From: Rhizophagus clarus
Lineage: Eukaryota; Glomeromycota; Glomeromycetes; Glomerales; Glomeraceae
Direction of reading: 5' to 3'
DNA: 64,000 nt
NCBI GenBank assembly: GCA_015698045.1
Contig: BLAL01000072.1
Location: forward strand, 115,055-179,054
Shown: piece after piece, positions 11,912-21,900 of the stretch
Numbering within the stretch: position 1 is the first letter of the stretch
Layout of the letters: every line of letters starts with the position of its first letter
Notes under the pieces: model-generated
What the model was told of the DNA's origin: nothing
Seen by the model: the letters and a program-made list of their open reading frames with translations, nothing else
The model's database searches: none
Made by a program: the position numbers and the translations under genes

Positions 11912-12714
11912 TTACATGTATTCTATTTTTCTGAGGGCATCATTTATACTACTTTCTAGCGTTATCAACTTGAAATGTTGTATATTCTGGTCAAGTCTTT
12001 CCTGCTCTGGTTCAGTTAATTTTAGAATTTCTTGAGTTAGTTCAGAACTATCAGGTATCCTTAGTACATAATCATTAGAGTCATCATCATCCTCATTTAT
12101 TCTGCTTTGACCATGGCGACTAACTACCTTCTCATCGTCATCATCATCCTGATCACCATCATCATTATTTGGATCGCTAAGTTGTTTGATTAATCTTTCC
12201 ATATGAACAAATCCTGCAGTCGTGTCTCATGTTTGAGCAATGTCAGCCACGACGTTCTCTAAACCTTCGGCTGACATGTTTTTATATCGAATGGTAAAAA
12301 CCATATGTTGCTTTACTGCTTCATCAAAGAGATACACTGTGTGACTATTATAGTGACTGACGCTGTATAGAGATCAAAACCAGTCGAACTAAAATTATGA
12401 AATTTGACCGATAACATGTTCTTTTTAGGTTCTGGATAGCATACCCTACAAGTAGGATCAGGATATTGTTTGATTATTATTTCCTCTGGTAAGGCAGTCT
12501 GGTTAATATTATGTTGTTGGTGCTGCTGATGGTGACTCTTAACCTGGTCGATATACCTTTTATTCGCGTTAAGAGTTCTCAGAGTCAAGTTAGGAATGAT
12601 ATTTGCATCAGCAGTATCTGGACTCTTTTCTTTGGTCTGGTTGGTGATAAAAGAAGTGGTCCCATCAGGCCTTTTTGCAGGAACCTTCTTATCTGAATTC
12701 TGGGATGAGGCCAT
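11912..12714 (-). pseudogene. Broken gene of unknown function with His/Gln-rich and acidic tracts
   Basis: The first segment (12313-12714) begins MASSQNSDKKVPAKRPDG and carries a His/Gln-rich tract (HHQQHQQH) and CRVCYPEPKK. Just before its stop near 12330 the frame shifts, and coding-like sequence continues as YLFDEAVKQHMVFTIRYKN. A TGA at 12227-12229 then interrupts the frame that continues into the last segment (11912-12202), with an acidic run (DDGDQDDDDDE). The three pieces join in order with one frameshift and one stop, so I treat them as one decayed gene. I do not recognise the family. The TGA could derive from CGA by a C-to-T change. Confidence 0.5.
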
Positions 12715-13480
12715 TAGATAATATCAAATAACACTATCAGTAAGATCACTCGAATCTTTATGTTTTACTTTAGTCAAATAGTAACTCTGAGGATTAATAG
12801 TAAGGTGTCTTGCTTATTATTTAGGGTGTAATGGATTATGACAATCAAGGAGAAGTTTGGATATATATATATATAGGAACAATTTAGGTTGAATGTTGTA
12901 GTCCATCCAACTCGCACCAAATTGTTACCCAGCGAATGCAACTGACTGAAAAGTTACACATGATCTGGAATAACAAACAAGTTTAACTTTAGAGAGAAAA
13001 GTTTATTTATAGTTTGAAGGCTAATACTTTTATTATCGTTTATAATTTATGATCGGATTATTAATAAAGTTTTCAGTTGTAACGCATATAACCTAATTAT
13101 CTTTATTAATAAATACAAGTAACAGTTAACTGTAATTTAAGTTTAACGCATAAACTTCTTCCCCTCACTTAATCCAAATTCCCTTCCTTTTATAATCTTT
13201 AATCTTTCTATCTTTTTCTAAATCTATTACTTTCTAGATTTGTCTTAAATCTTAATTCTGGGTACTACAATATTCTAGATTACCCTATAAATTTCCTAAC
13301 TTTTTCCATTCATATAGATTATACTAGAATAATCTAATTTATAAAATCTTATGTAACAATACTTTAGTTTTCATAAAATTAAAATATTATATTTATAAAA
13401 AAATACATTTTTTATAATAATATTCTCTTATTTTTGTTTTTTGTTTACTAAATTTAACTATATGTAAAATAAATTTTAGT
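12715..13480. other. Intergenic spacer
   Basis: Upstream side of the broken minus-strand gene. It has AT-rich sequence, a short (TA)n run near 12870, and no recognised gene. Confidence 0.5.
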
Positions 13481-14110
13481 TGAATGAAATCACTTTTTAT
13501 ATTTAAATAAAGCTGTTTAGTAATGTCAAAGTACTTGGATCTTAATTTTCTTAAGGTTAGGTATAATATTTATAAAGAAATTTGTATTTTTCAAACAGTA
13601 CTAATTCCAAAATTTTTTTTTTCTCTTTTAATTTTAGGATGTAATTACATCACTTTGGTCAAATGAAATCACTTTTTCCACTTAAGTAAAGTTGTTTAGC
13701 GGGATTGAATCTACTTGCATATTAATTTTTATGACATTTGACATAATATTCATGGAGTATTGACTATTTTTATATTATCAATATTTTGCAAAAATCTATT
13801 TTGCAACTTTAAAGCGTAATTTTACCACTTTAGTCAAATAAAATCACCTTTTACTGCTTAAGTAAAACTGTTCAGCAGGTTGAATCTACCTAAAATAAAA
13901 ATTTTAGGATAATTGGATTAATATTCGTAAAATGTGATCAAGTTTTGTACTATCATTTATTTGATTTTTAATTTTAAAGTGTAATTTTACTATTTTTGGT
14001 TAAATGAAATCAACTTATTGTGTTTAAGTAAATTGTTCAGAACGGTTGAAAATAATTGTACTTTATTTTTTATAACTCTAGGTATAATATTTATTGAAAA
14101 GTTAGTATCC
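13481..14110. repeat. Divergent tandem repeat, about 166-179-bp period, four copies
   Basis: The anchor AAATGAAATCA(C)TTTTT..TTTAAGTAAA..TGTT(T/C)AG recurs at about 13483, 13662, 13837 and 14003. Copies are clearly related but diverged. A fifth, more decayed copy may start near 14150. Confidence 0.65.
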
Positions 14111-14374
14111 CTATAATAGTATTAATTTTTAAATTTTTAATATTTTGGATATTTAAATTAAGTTATTTATCACATTAAAATTTATTTGTATTTTAATTTT
14201 TATAATAAATTGTACTATAAATATAAATTTCTAAGTTATTTATAAAAGTTTTTATATATGTTATAAAATGAGTTACTTAGCAATATAAAATTTTTAATGT
14301 TATAATAAAATTTTGCTTAACAGAGTTTAAAATAATTTGCTTATTGATCATAGTAAAAAATTTGGATTTTAATG

Positions 14375-15134
14375 CAGTGTTCGGTAATGACCTGGTCATT
14401 TGACCATTTTTCAGATTAGGAGTCATTTGGCCAAATGATTGGGTGTCATTTGACTGTTATTGCATCATTTGTCATTTGGTCATTTGTCACTAAAATACAG
14501 AAAGATTATTAGACAATTTAATTACATTATCACGTGATGTACAATCGCAAATCATAGTCGCCTAACCAATGACAGCAAAAATTATTAAATATTGTATGCA
14601 TAATAAAATTTCACATGCGAAAAATAAGTTCTATATGTAATATATGAGTTACAATTATTGCAAAATTTATTAGCTTTTATTGCTTTTGTTGATGAAATAA
14701 ACCCATTGATGAAATAACTTTATTGATGAAATAATGATCGGTGAATAATAATCTTGTTGGTAAATCACTATTGGTGAGATTATTGATAGTGAAACAATTT
14801 TCATTAAATAAATGTAATATTATTTATAAAAAAAAAAATGGAGTTTATGATTAAATAAGTATAAAAAAAAATTATTTCTACCAATAAAAATAATAATAAA
14901 TCACATAATTCAACTTTCTTTCACTACTATTAAAACTTTTTTTATTACATATGCTAAATAAATTTTGTTTCAATATTTTGTTTCTTTATTTTAAAATAAA
15001 CAAAATAATTAATAATAATTCTTGAAATATTTAATAAATGACTTAAATGACTGATCATTTGAATTCCAAATGATAAATGACAAATGACTTGTCATTTAAG
15101 TCATTTGTCATTTCAAATCATTTACCAAACACTG
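14375..15134. mobile_element. hAT-like non-autonomous element, 760 bp, 8-bp TSD
   Basis: It starts CAGTGTTCGGTAATGACC at 14375 and ends with the inverse of CAGTGTTTGGTAAATGA at 15134. It is flanked by perfect 8-bp copies of TTTTAATG (14367-14374, 15135-15142). Subterminal zones are dense in CATTTG(A/T)CATTTG motifs in both orientations, as expected for transposase-binding sites. There is no transposase frame. A related empty site at 9463-9612 supports the boundaries. Confidence 0.85.
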
Positions 15135-15142
15135 TTTTAATG

Positions 15143-15507
15143 TGACTTATATATATATTGTTTAGGGTCCTGTTAATAGGTCTAAAAAGATAATAGGTTA
15201 TTTTGATACATAGGATTATATTTTCAAACAAATCTCTTGATACTATTATTTTACCATCAACTTCAGAAATCTTCATAAATCTGCTTGAATTAGTAAAGCA
15301 GACAAGTCTTTAAGAATAACATCTGTGTTTAACTTTTCTTTTTCAAGTTCTAATATTAATAATTATAATAATGATCATAATAAGTTTTCTAAATCTGATC
15401 GCTCTATCAAAAAGATCAATCAATTAAAAAAGAACTAGTTTTTCAAGCCAGATGTAAAATATTTAATAGTTGAACTGAAGACATTATTAAAACATTATAT
15501 TTAGTTT
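15143..15507. other. Spacer between two TIR elements
   Basis: AT-rich sequence with no recognised gene. Its left edge continues the repeat interrupted by the hAT-like element. Confidence 0.5.
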
Positions 15508-15765
15508 AGTTGAAGTAGAGGTACGATCTGAATCTGGTCAATCCAGATATCCAATGAGCCATCTGTTAAAAAGGCGGATTACAGATTGATCAGATTATCT
15601 GTCAGATAAATCAGATGGCTTATCAGATATCTGATAAATCTGATGACAGATTGGTCAGATTGGTCCATCAGATATCCGATAAATCTGGTAAATCTGATAA
15701 ATCTAATAATGGATTGATCAAATTGGTTCATCAGATATCTGATGAATCTATTGAATCTGGTGAAA

Positions 15766-15900
15766 CAATTCCGCAAAAAATGCCAGAACTAATAGTTCCA
15801 ACACATTTACATGTAAAAATAAAAAAAAATGTCAGAACTAATAGTTCTGGTGCATTTATATGTAAAAATAAAAAAAAACGTCAGAATTAATAGTTCTGGC
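15766..15900. repeat. Hairpin-unit tandem repeat, about 52-62-bp spacing
   Basis: Three copies of CCAGAACTAATAGTTC(T/C)(G/A)G-type hairpins separated by ACATGTAAAAATAAAAAAAA spacers. The same dispersed unit occurs at 1122-1265 and 9905-10240. A single related hairpin lies near the right end of the host element at about 20200-20235. Confidence 0.75.
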
Positions 15901-16089
15901 TAGTATTCTGAATGGGTTAGATTGGAAAACCTATCTGACTTGACCCAACGTTTGACCTGGTATAATAATTCGAGTCAGATAGGTTGAACAGACAGGTAAA
16001 ATGAGTTGTCTGTTATATTATTTATTAAGTGACAAAGTGATAAAAAAATGGTTTTCTATATCAAATTGCCTATAAAAAATGTTTATTTT

Positions 16090-17585
16090 GTTACGCTTTC
16101 TTTAAGCATTTAATTAAAAAAAATGCTTCTTTTTTTATGTTTAGTTAAAAAATGCTTTCTTTTTAGTATTTAAGTTAAAAAAATGCTTCCTTTTTAACGT
16201 TTAAGTTAAAAAAATGCTTTCTTTTTAGCGTTTAAGTTAAAAAAATGCTTTCTTTTTAGCGTTTAAGTTAAAAAAATGCTTCCTTTTTAGCGTTTAAGTT
16301 AAAAAAATGCTTCTTTTTAGCGTTTAAGTTAAAAAAATGCTTCTTTTTAGCGTTTAAGTTAAAAAAATGCTTCTTTTTAGCGTTTAAGTTAAAAAAATGC
16401 TTCCTTTTTAGCGTTTAAGTTAAAAAAATGCTTCCTTTTTAGCGTTTAAGTTAAAAAAATGCTTCCTTTTTAGCGTTTAAGTTAAAAAAATGCTTCTTTT
16501 TAGCGTTTAAGTTAAAAAATGCTTCTTTTTAGCGTTTAAGTTAAAAAATGCTTCTTTTTAGCGTTTAAGTTAAAAAATGCTTCTTTTTAGCGTTTAAGTT
16601 AAAAAATGCTTTCTTTTTAGCGTTTAAGTTAAAAAATGCTTTCTTTTTAGCGTTTAAGTTAAAAAATGCTTTCTTTTTAGCGTTTAAGATAAAAAACGCT
16701 TCCCTTTTAGCGTTTAAGATAAAAAAACGCTTCCCTTTTAGCGTTTAAGATAAAAAAACGCTTCCCTTTTAGCGTTTAAGATAAAAAAACGCTTCCCTTT
16801 TAGCGTTTAAGATAAAAAAACGCTTCCCTTTTAGCGTTTAAGATAAAAAAACGCTTCCCTTTTAGCGTTTAAGATAAAAAAACGCTTCCCTTTTAGCGTT
16901 TAAGATAAAAAAACGCTTCCCTTTTAGCGTTTAAGATAAAAAAACGCTTCCCTTTTAGCGTTTAAGATAAAAAAACGCTTCCCTTTTAGCGTTTAAGATA
17001 AAAAAACGCTTCCCTTTTAGCGTTTAAGATAAAAAAACGCTTCCCTTTTAGCGTTTAAGATAAAAAAACGCTTCCCTTTTAGCGTTTAAGATAAAAAAAC
17101 GCTTCCCTTTTAGCGTTTAAGCTAAAAAACGCTTCCCTTTTAGCGTTTAAGCTAAAAAACGCTTCCCTTTTAGCGTTTAAGCTAAAAAACGCTTCCCTTT
17201 TAACGTTTAAGCTAAAAAACGCTTCCCTTTTAACGTTTAAGCTAAAAAACGCTTCCCTTTTAACGTTTAAGCTAAAAAACGCTTCCCTTTTAGCGTTTAA
17301 GCTAAAAAACGCTTTCCTTTTAGCGTTTAAGCTAAAAAACGCTTTCCTTTTAGCGTTTAAGCTAAAAAATGCTTTCCTTTTAGCGTTTAAGCTAAAAAAT
17401 GCTTTCCTTTTAGCGTTTAAGCTAAAAAATGCTTCCTTTTTAGCGTTTAAACTAAAAAATGCTTCTTTTTTAGCATTTAAGTTAAAAAATGCTTTCTTTT
17501 TAGCGTTTAATTAAAAAAATGCTTCCTTTTAGCGTTTAAGTTAAAAAAATACTTTCTTTTTAGCGTTTAAGTTAAAAATGCTTTC
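16090..17585. repeat. 30-32-bp minisatellite array, roughly 45-50 copies
   Basis: Consensus TTTTAGCGTTTAAGTTAAAA plus A(A)TGCTTCC. Variants occur in homogeneous blocks: TTAAAAAAATGC copies to about 16680, GATAAAAAAACGCTTCCC copies to about 17110, then GCTAAAAAACGCTTCCC copies. The blocks suggest local amplification of successive variants. The array resumes after the nested element at 18531. Confidence 0.9.
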
Positions 17586-17593
17586 CTTTTAGC

Positions 17594-18530
17594 TAAAGAT
17601 GTGTCCGCAATACCCTAATTGCGGATTAATTGCGATTTGCGATATTGCGGAACATTGCGGATTTTGAAGAATAATTATTCGCAAATCCGCAATCGCAAAT
17701 AATCCGCAAATCCGCAAATAATCCGCAAATTCGCAAATAATCCGCAAATAATCCGAATAATCTCAAAAATTATGATTGACTGTAGATCATCTTCACATGA
17801 TCATTTTTTTTAAAAAGTGGACAATTTTGTCCATTTTGTAAACTCATGAATCATGTTAATTTAATCTTTGCAATAAAATATAACCAAATTTATTTATATA
17901 CTAAAAAGTGGACAATTTTGTCCATTTTGTAAACTCATGAATCATGTTAATTTAATCTTCGCAATTAAATATAACCAAATTTATTTATATACTAAAAAGT
18001 GGACAATTTTGTCCATTTTGTAAACTCATGAATCATGTTAATTTAATCTTTGCAATAAAATATAACCAAATTTATTTATATACTAAAAAGTGGACAATTT
18101 TGTCCATTTTGTAAACTCATGAATCATGTTAATTTAATCTTCGCAATTAAATATAACCAAATTTATTTATATACTAAAAAGTGGACAATTTTGTCCATTT
18201 TGTAAACTTATGAATCATGTTAATTTAATCTTCGCAATTAAATATAACCAAATTTATTTATATACTAAAAGTGGACAATTTTGTCCACTTATTCGCAAAT
18301 TTGCGATAATGTAAATTATTTGCAGATTTGCAGATTATTTGCGATACTATATGGATTTGCGGATTATTTGCGGGTTTGCGGATTTGCGGGTTATTTGCGG
18401 TACTATAAATTATTTGCGGGTTATTTGCAGGTTTGCGGATTATTTGCGGGTTTGCGAATTACTAAGCGCAATTGATTTCCAAAACCCGCAATATTGCGGA
18501 TTTTGGAAATCAATTGAGGACCCATCTTTA
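17594..18530. mobile_element. Nested TIR element, 937 bp, 8-bp TSD
   Basis: It starts TAAAGATGTGTCCGCAAT and ends with the inverse of TAAAGATGGGTCCTCAAT. CTTTTAGC is duplicated exactly at 17586-17593 and 18531-18538, within the host minisatellite unit. The subterminal zones carry many TCCGCAAAT/GCGGATTTGC motifs. The middle is a 91-bp array. There is no transposase. Confidence 0.85.
17811..18290. repeat. 91-bp tandem array, five copies plus partial
   Basis: Copies start at 17811, 17902, 17993, 18084 and 18175, and a partial copy starts at 18266. Each opens with AAAAGTGGACAATTTTGTCC, a small palindrome-like core. Divergence is only a few bases per copy. Confidence 0.95.
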
Positions 18531-19260
18531 CTTTTAGCGTTTAAGTCAAAAAATGCTTCCCTTTTAGCGTTTAAGTTAAAAAACGCTCCCTTTTAGCATT
18601 TAAGTTAAAAAATGCTTTCCTTTTAGCATTTAAGTTAAAAAACGCTTTCTTTTTAGCATTTATTAGTTAAAAAATGCCTCGTTTAATTAAAAAAAATGCT
18701 TTTTTTAAGCGTTTACTAGTTAAAAAAATGCCAATTTAAAAAAACACTTTTTTTAAACATTTAAATTTTAAAAAATGCTTTTTTAAGCATTTAGGTTAAG
18801 AAAAATGCTTATTTTTAAAGTGTTTAGGTTAAGAAAAATGCTTTTTTTTAAGCATTTAAATTTAAAAAACTGCTTTTTTAAAAGCATTATTTTTTTGAAA
18901 TGTTTAATTTTTTTAAAAAAACATTAAAAATCGTTCGCTTCTAATTTAAAAAAAAAACGCTTGTTTTAAGCGTCTAATTAAAAAAATGCCAAAAATATTT
19001 TTTTTGAGCGTTTAATTTAAAAAAACACTAAATACGTTTTTAATTTAAATTAAAACGCTAAAATAAAATTTTTTTCAAGCGTTTAATTTAAAAAAAACGT
19101 TAAAAAACATTTTTTTTAAAGTTTAATTCTTTAAAAAAAACACATTTTTTTAAATGTTTAATTTAAAAATAACATTAAAAAACGTTTTTTTCTAAATGTT
19201 TAATTTAAAAATAATATTAAAAAATATTTTTTTCTAAATGTTTAATTTAAAAATAACGTT
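18531..19260. repeat. Degenerate continuation of the minisatellite
   Basis: Right-hand part of the array split by the nested element. Units drift from the AGCGTTTAAGTTAAAAAATGC form to TTTAAGCATTTAGGTTAAG and then to AACGTTTAATTTAAAAA forms, bridging the two homogeneous arrays on either side. Confidence 0.8.
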
Positions 19261-20045
19261 TTTTTAATGTTTAATTTAAAAATAACGTTTTTTTAACGTT
19301 TAATTTAAAATAACATTTTTTTAATGTTTAATTTAAAAATAACATTTTTTTAACGTTTAATTTAAAATAACGTTTTTTTAATGTTTAATTTAAAAATAAC
19401 ATTTTTTTAACGTTTAATTTAAAATAACGTTTTTTTAACGTTTAATTTAAAAATAACGTTTTTTTAAACGTTTAATTTAAAAATAACGTTTTTTTTAAAC
19501 GTTTAATTTAAAAATAACGTTTTTTTTAAACGTTTAATTTAAAAATAACGTTTTTTTTAAACGTTTAATTTAAAAATAACGTTTTTTTTAAACGTTTAAT
19601 TTAAAAATAACATTTTTTTTAAATGTTTAATTTAAAAATAACGTTTTTTTTAAACGTTTAATTTAAAAATAACATTTTTTTTAAACGTTTAATTTAAAAA
19701 TAACGTTTTTTTTAAACGTTTAATTTAAAAATAACGTTTTTTTTAAACGTTTAATTTAAAAATAACGTTTTTTTTAAACGTTTAATTTAAAAATAACGTT
19801 TTTTTTAAACGTTTAATTTAAAAATAACGTTTTTTTTAAACGTTTAATTTAAAAATAACGTTTTTTTTAAACGTTTAATTTAAAAATAACGTTTTTTTTA
19901 AACGTTTAATTTAAAAATAACGTTTTTTTTAAACGTTTAATTTAAAAATAACGTTTTTTTTAAACGTTTAATTTAAAAATAACGTTTTTTTTAAACGTTT
20001 AATTTAAAAATAACGTTTTTTTTAAATGTTTGATTTAAAAATAAC
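19261..20045. repeat. About 31-bp minisatellite array, about 25 copies
   Basis: Consensus AACGTTTTTTTTAAACGTTT plus AATTTAAAAAT. Copies to about 19430 lack the AAACG extension and alternate ACATT/ACGTT; later ones are nearly identical. Each unit contains the palindromic hexamer AACGTT and inverted AAACGTTT. Confidence 0.9.
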
Positions 20046-20483
20046 GTTAAATTTAACTTAAAAATAATATTTTTAGTGATTTATATTTAAATTTGTAAAA
20101 AAATCCTCAGCTTTTTTTGCATTAACTATTAAGAAAAAACATATCATATAATTTATGAAAAATTTCTGGATCTCCTGTCACTTTAAAAGCCTAAAAAAAA
20201 AAATGCCGGGACTATTAGTTCCAGCTAAAACAATAATTTTTTTAATTAAAAATAATTTTTTTAGACTGGATTTGAGCAGATTATCTAGTCAAATCTGGCG
20301 GATATCTGGTCAATCCAGTCAATCTGATCAATCTGGTCAAAATCTGATCAATGTGATCAATCCGATGATGGCTCATCCACGGATATTTGATGATCCATTT
20401 TTTTTAATCCAGATGGATCTGATTTTTGGTCATCCAGATCACAGATTGATTAGATTCATCTGGATCGCACCTCTAAGTTGAAG

Positions 20484-20784
20484 GGATAGATCAAATATCT
20501 TTATTAACTTCTTGTTATACTTTGCATTCGCTTTATATAATATTTTATGTTTTATTAGATTGTAGAATTTTTTTTCTTTTTTAATTTCCTTTATATCTTG
20601 AACAATTCTATAATTAGATTTCCTATTAAATTAAAGAGAATAGATTAGAAATATAGTAGTTATGAGACGTATTTGTAACTCTAGTATAAGAAACAAGTGT
20701 GTTTTGAGTATTAGTTATTTTGTATATTTATCAATTATTTATCTAATAAAATAAGCATGTCTTTTAACTATAAAAAAATATATA
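20484..20784. other. Spacer
   Basis: AT-rich DNA between the satellite-filled element and the fold-back MITE. I see nothing identifiable. Confidence 0.5.
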
Positions 20785-20786
20785 TA

Positions 20787-21471
20787 CACTCCCACGCAAA
20801 AAGTTTAGGACCGCCTTATTTTTAATTATATTAAATAAAATTTATTTTTAATTATAAGAAAATTTTTTTTAAAAAAGATTTTTATATTGTAATTTTTAAA
20901 ATAAACATAAAAATTACCATATTGATATTTATAAATCATATAATATAAAGTTTTTATTTTAATGGCTAATTTTTAACATTTTAACCAGAGCTTTTATAAT
21001 AATATAAATACAAGATTTTAATAGTTTGGCTAGTAATAAGGTTATGTTTCAAATTTCTTAAAAATCGAACCAGTAGTTACTGAGAGATTAACTTTTAAAG
21101 ATCAGTAAAATTGGGAATTAATATATAAAAATCATTACTTCATATATATAGTGCCAATTTTCAATAATTGATTTCTCGATTATTACTGATTCGATTTTTG
21201 CAAAATTTGAAATATAACCTTATTATTAGTTAGGCAATTGAAATTTTGTATTTATTTTATTGTAACCGCTCCAGTTGAAATATTAAAAATTAGCCATTAA
21301 AATAAAATCTCAGATTATATGATTTATAAGCACTAATATGATAATTTTTATATTTATCCAAGAAATTATAATGTAAAGAATTTTTCTAAAAAAAAATTTC
21401 ATATAATCAAGAATGAATTTTATTTAATATAATTAAAAATAATACGGTCCTAAACTTTTTGCGCAGAAGTG
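20787..21471. mobile_element. Tc1/mariner-like fold-back MITE, 685 bp
   Basis: Left arm CACTCCCACGCAAAAAGTTT..., right arm read inward CACTTCTGCGCAAAAAGTTT..., both continuing AGGACCG. Similarity continues through nearly the whole length, so the element is two arms of about 340 bp facing each other. TA flanks both ends (20785-20786, 21472-21473). No transposase. Confidence 0.8.
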
Positions 21472-21597
21472 TATATGTAAAATTAAAAAATTGGATTTAT
21501 TAAAGTAATATTATGATAAAAAAATTTTTGAATTAATAATAATAATTTGTAAGAATACAAATTTTTTGAGAGGATAATAATTTGTAACATAATAAAT

Positions 21598-21892
21598 AGG
21601 ACCCCAGACATTACTAAAATAACTCACATTTTTTTTTTACCCATTTTTCTCAAAATTAAGCCAATTTGCTCTTTTAGTTTTTTAAGGATATCTCGCCATT
21701 TATTTAACCAATTTTGATAAACTTTTTTTTATTTTGTAAATCTCATTGAGAGCTATATTCTAAAAAAAGTTCATCCAATTTAAATTACTGGTTGATGAGA
21801 AAATTGCAAAAACATGTTTTTTAGCTTCTAAATTTCACATTAATTTGCTCTTTTTCATGATTATGAGTTGTATCAGTAATGTTTGGGGTCCT
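21598..21892. mobile_element. 295-bp MITE, 8-bp TSD
   Basis: The termini AGGACCCCAGACATTACT and (inverted) AGGACCCCAAACATTACTGA are flanked by perfect TAATAAAT duplications (21590-21597 and 21893-21900). hAT-like by TSD length. Non-coding. Confidence 0.8.
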
Positions 21893-21900
21893 TAATAAAT

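Larger units (their letters stand above)
15516..20475. mobile_element. 4.96-kb satellite-filled TIR element, 8-bp TSD
   Basis: The left end TAGAGGTACGATC at 15516 pairs with the right end at 20475 (read inward TAGAGGTGCGATC). Perfect AGTTGAAG duplications flank it at 15508-15515 and 20476-20483. Both subterminal zones (15530-15750 and 20270-20470) are packed with ATCTGGTCA/GATATCTG/AATCCAG motifs. Almost all of the interior is minisatellite, with a further element nested at 17594-18530. No transposase is present. Terminus, TSD length and subterminal motifs match the smaller element at 2585-4107. Confidence 0.8.

Noticed and set aside
16090..20045. CRISPR-like array
   Set aside because: The whole unit is repeated without unique spacers, the genome is eukaryotic, and the array lies inside a TIR element.
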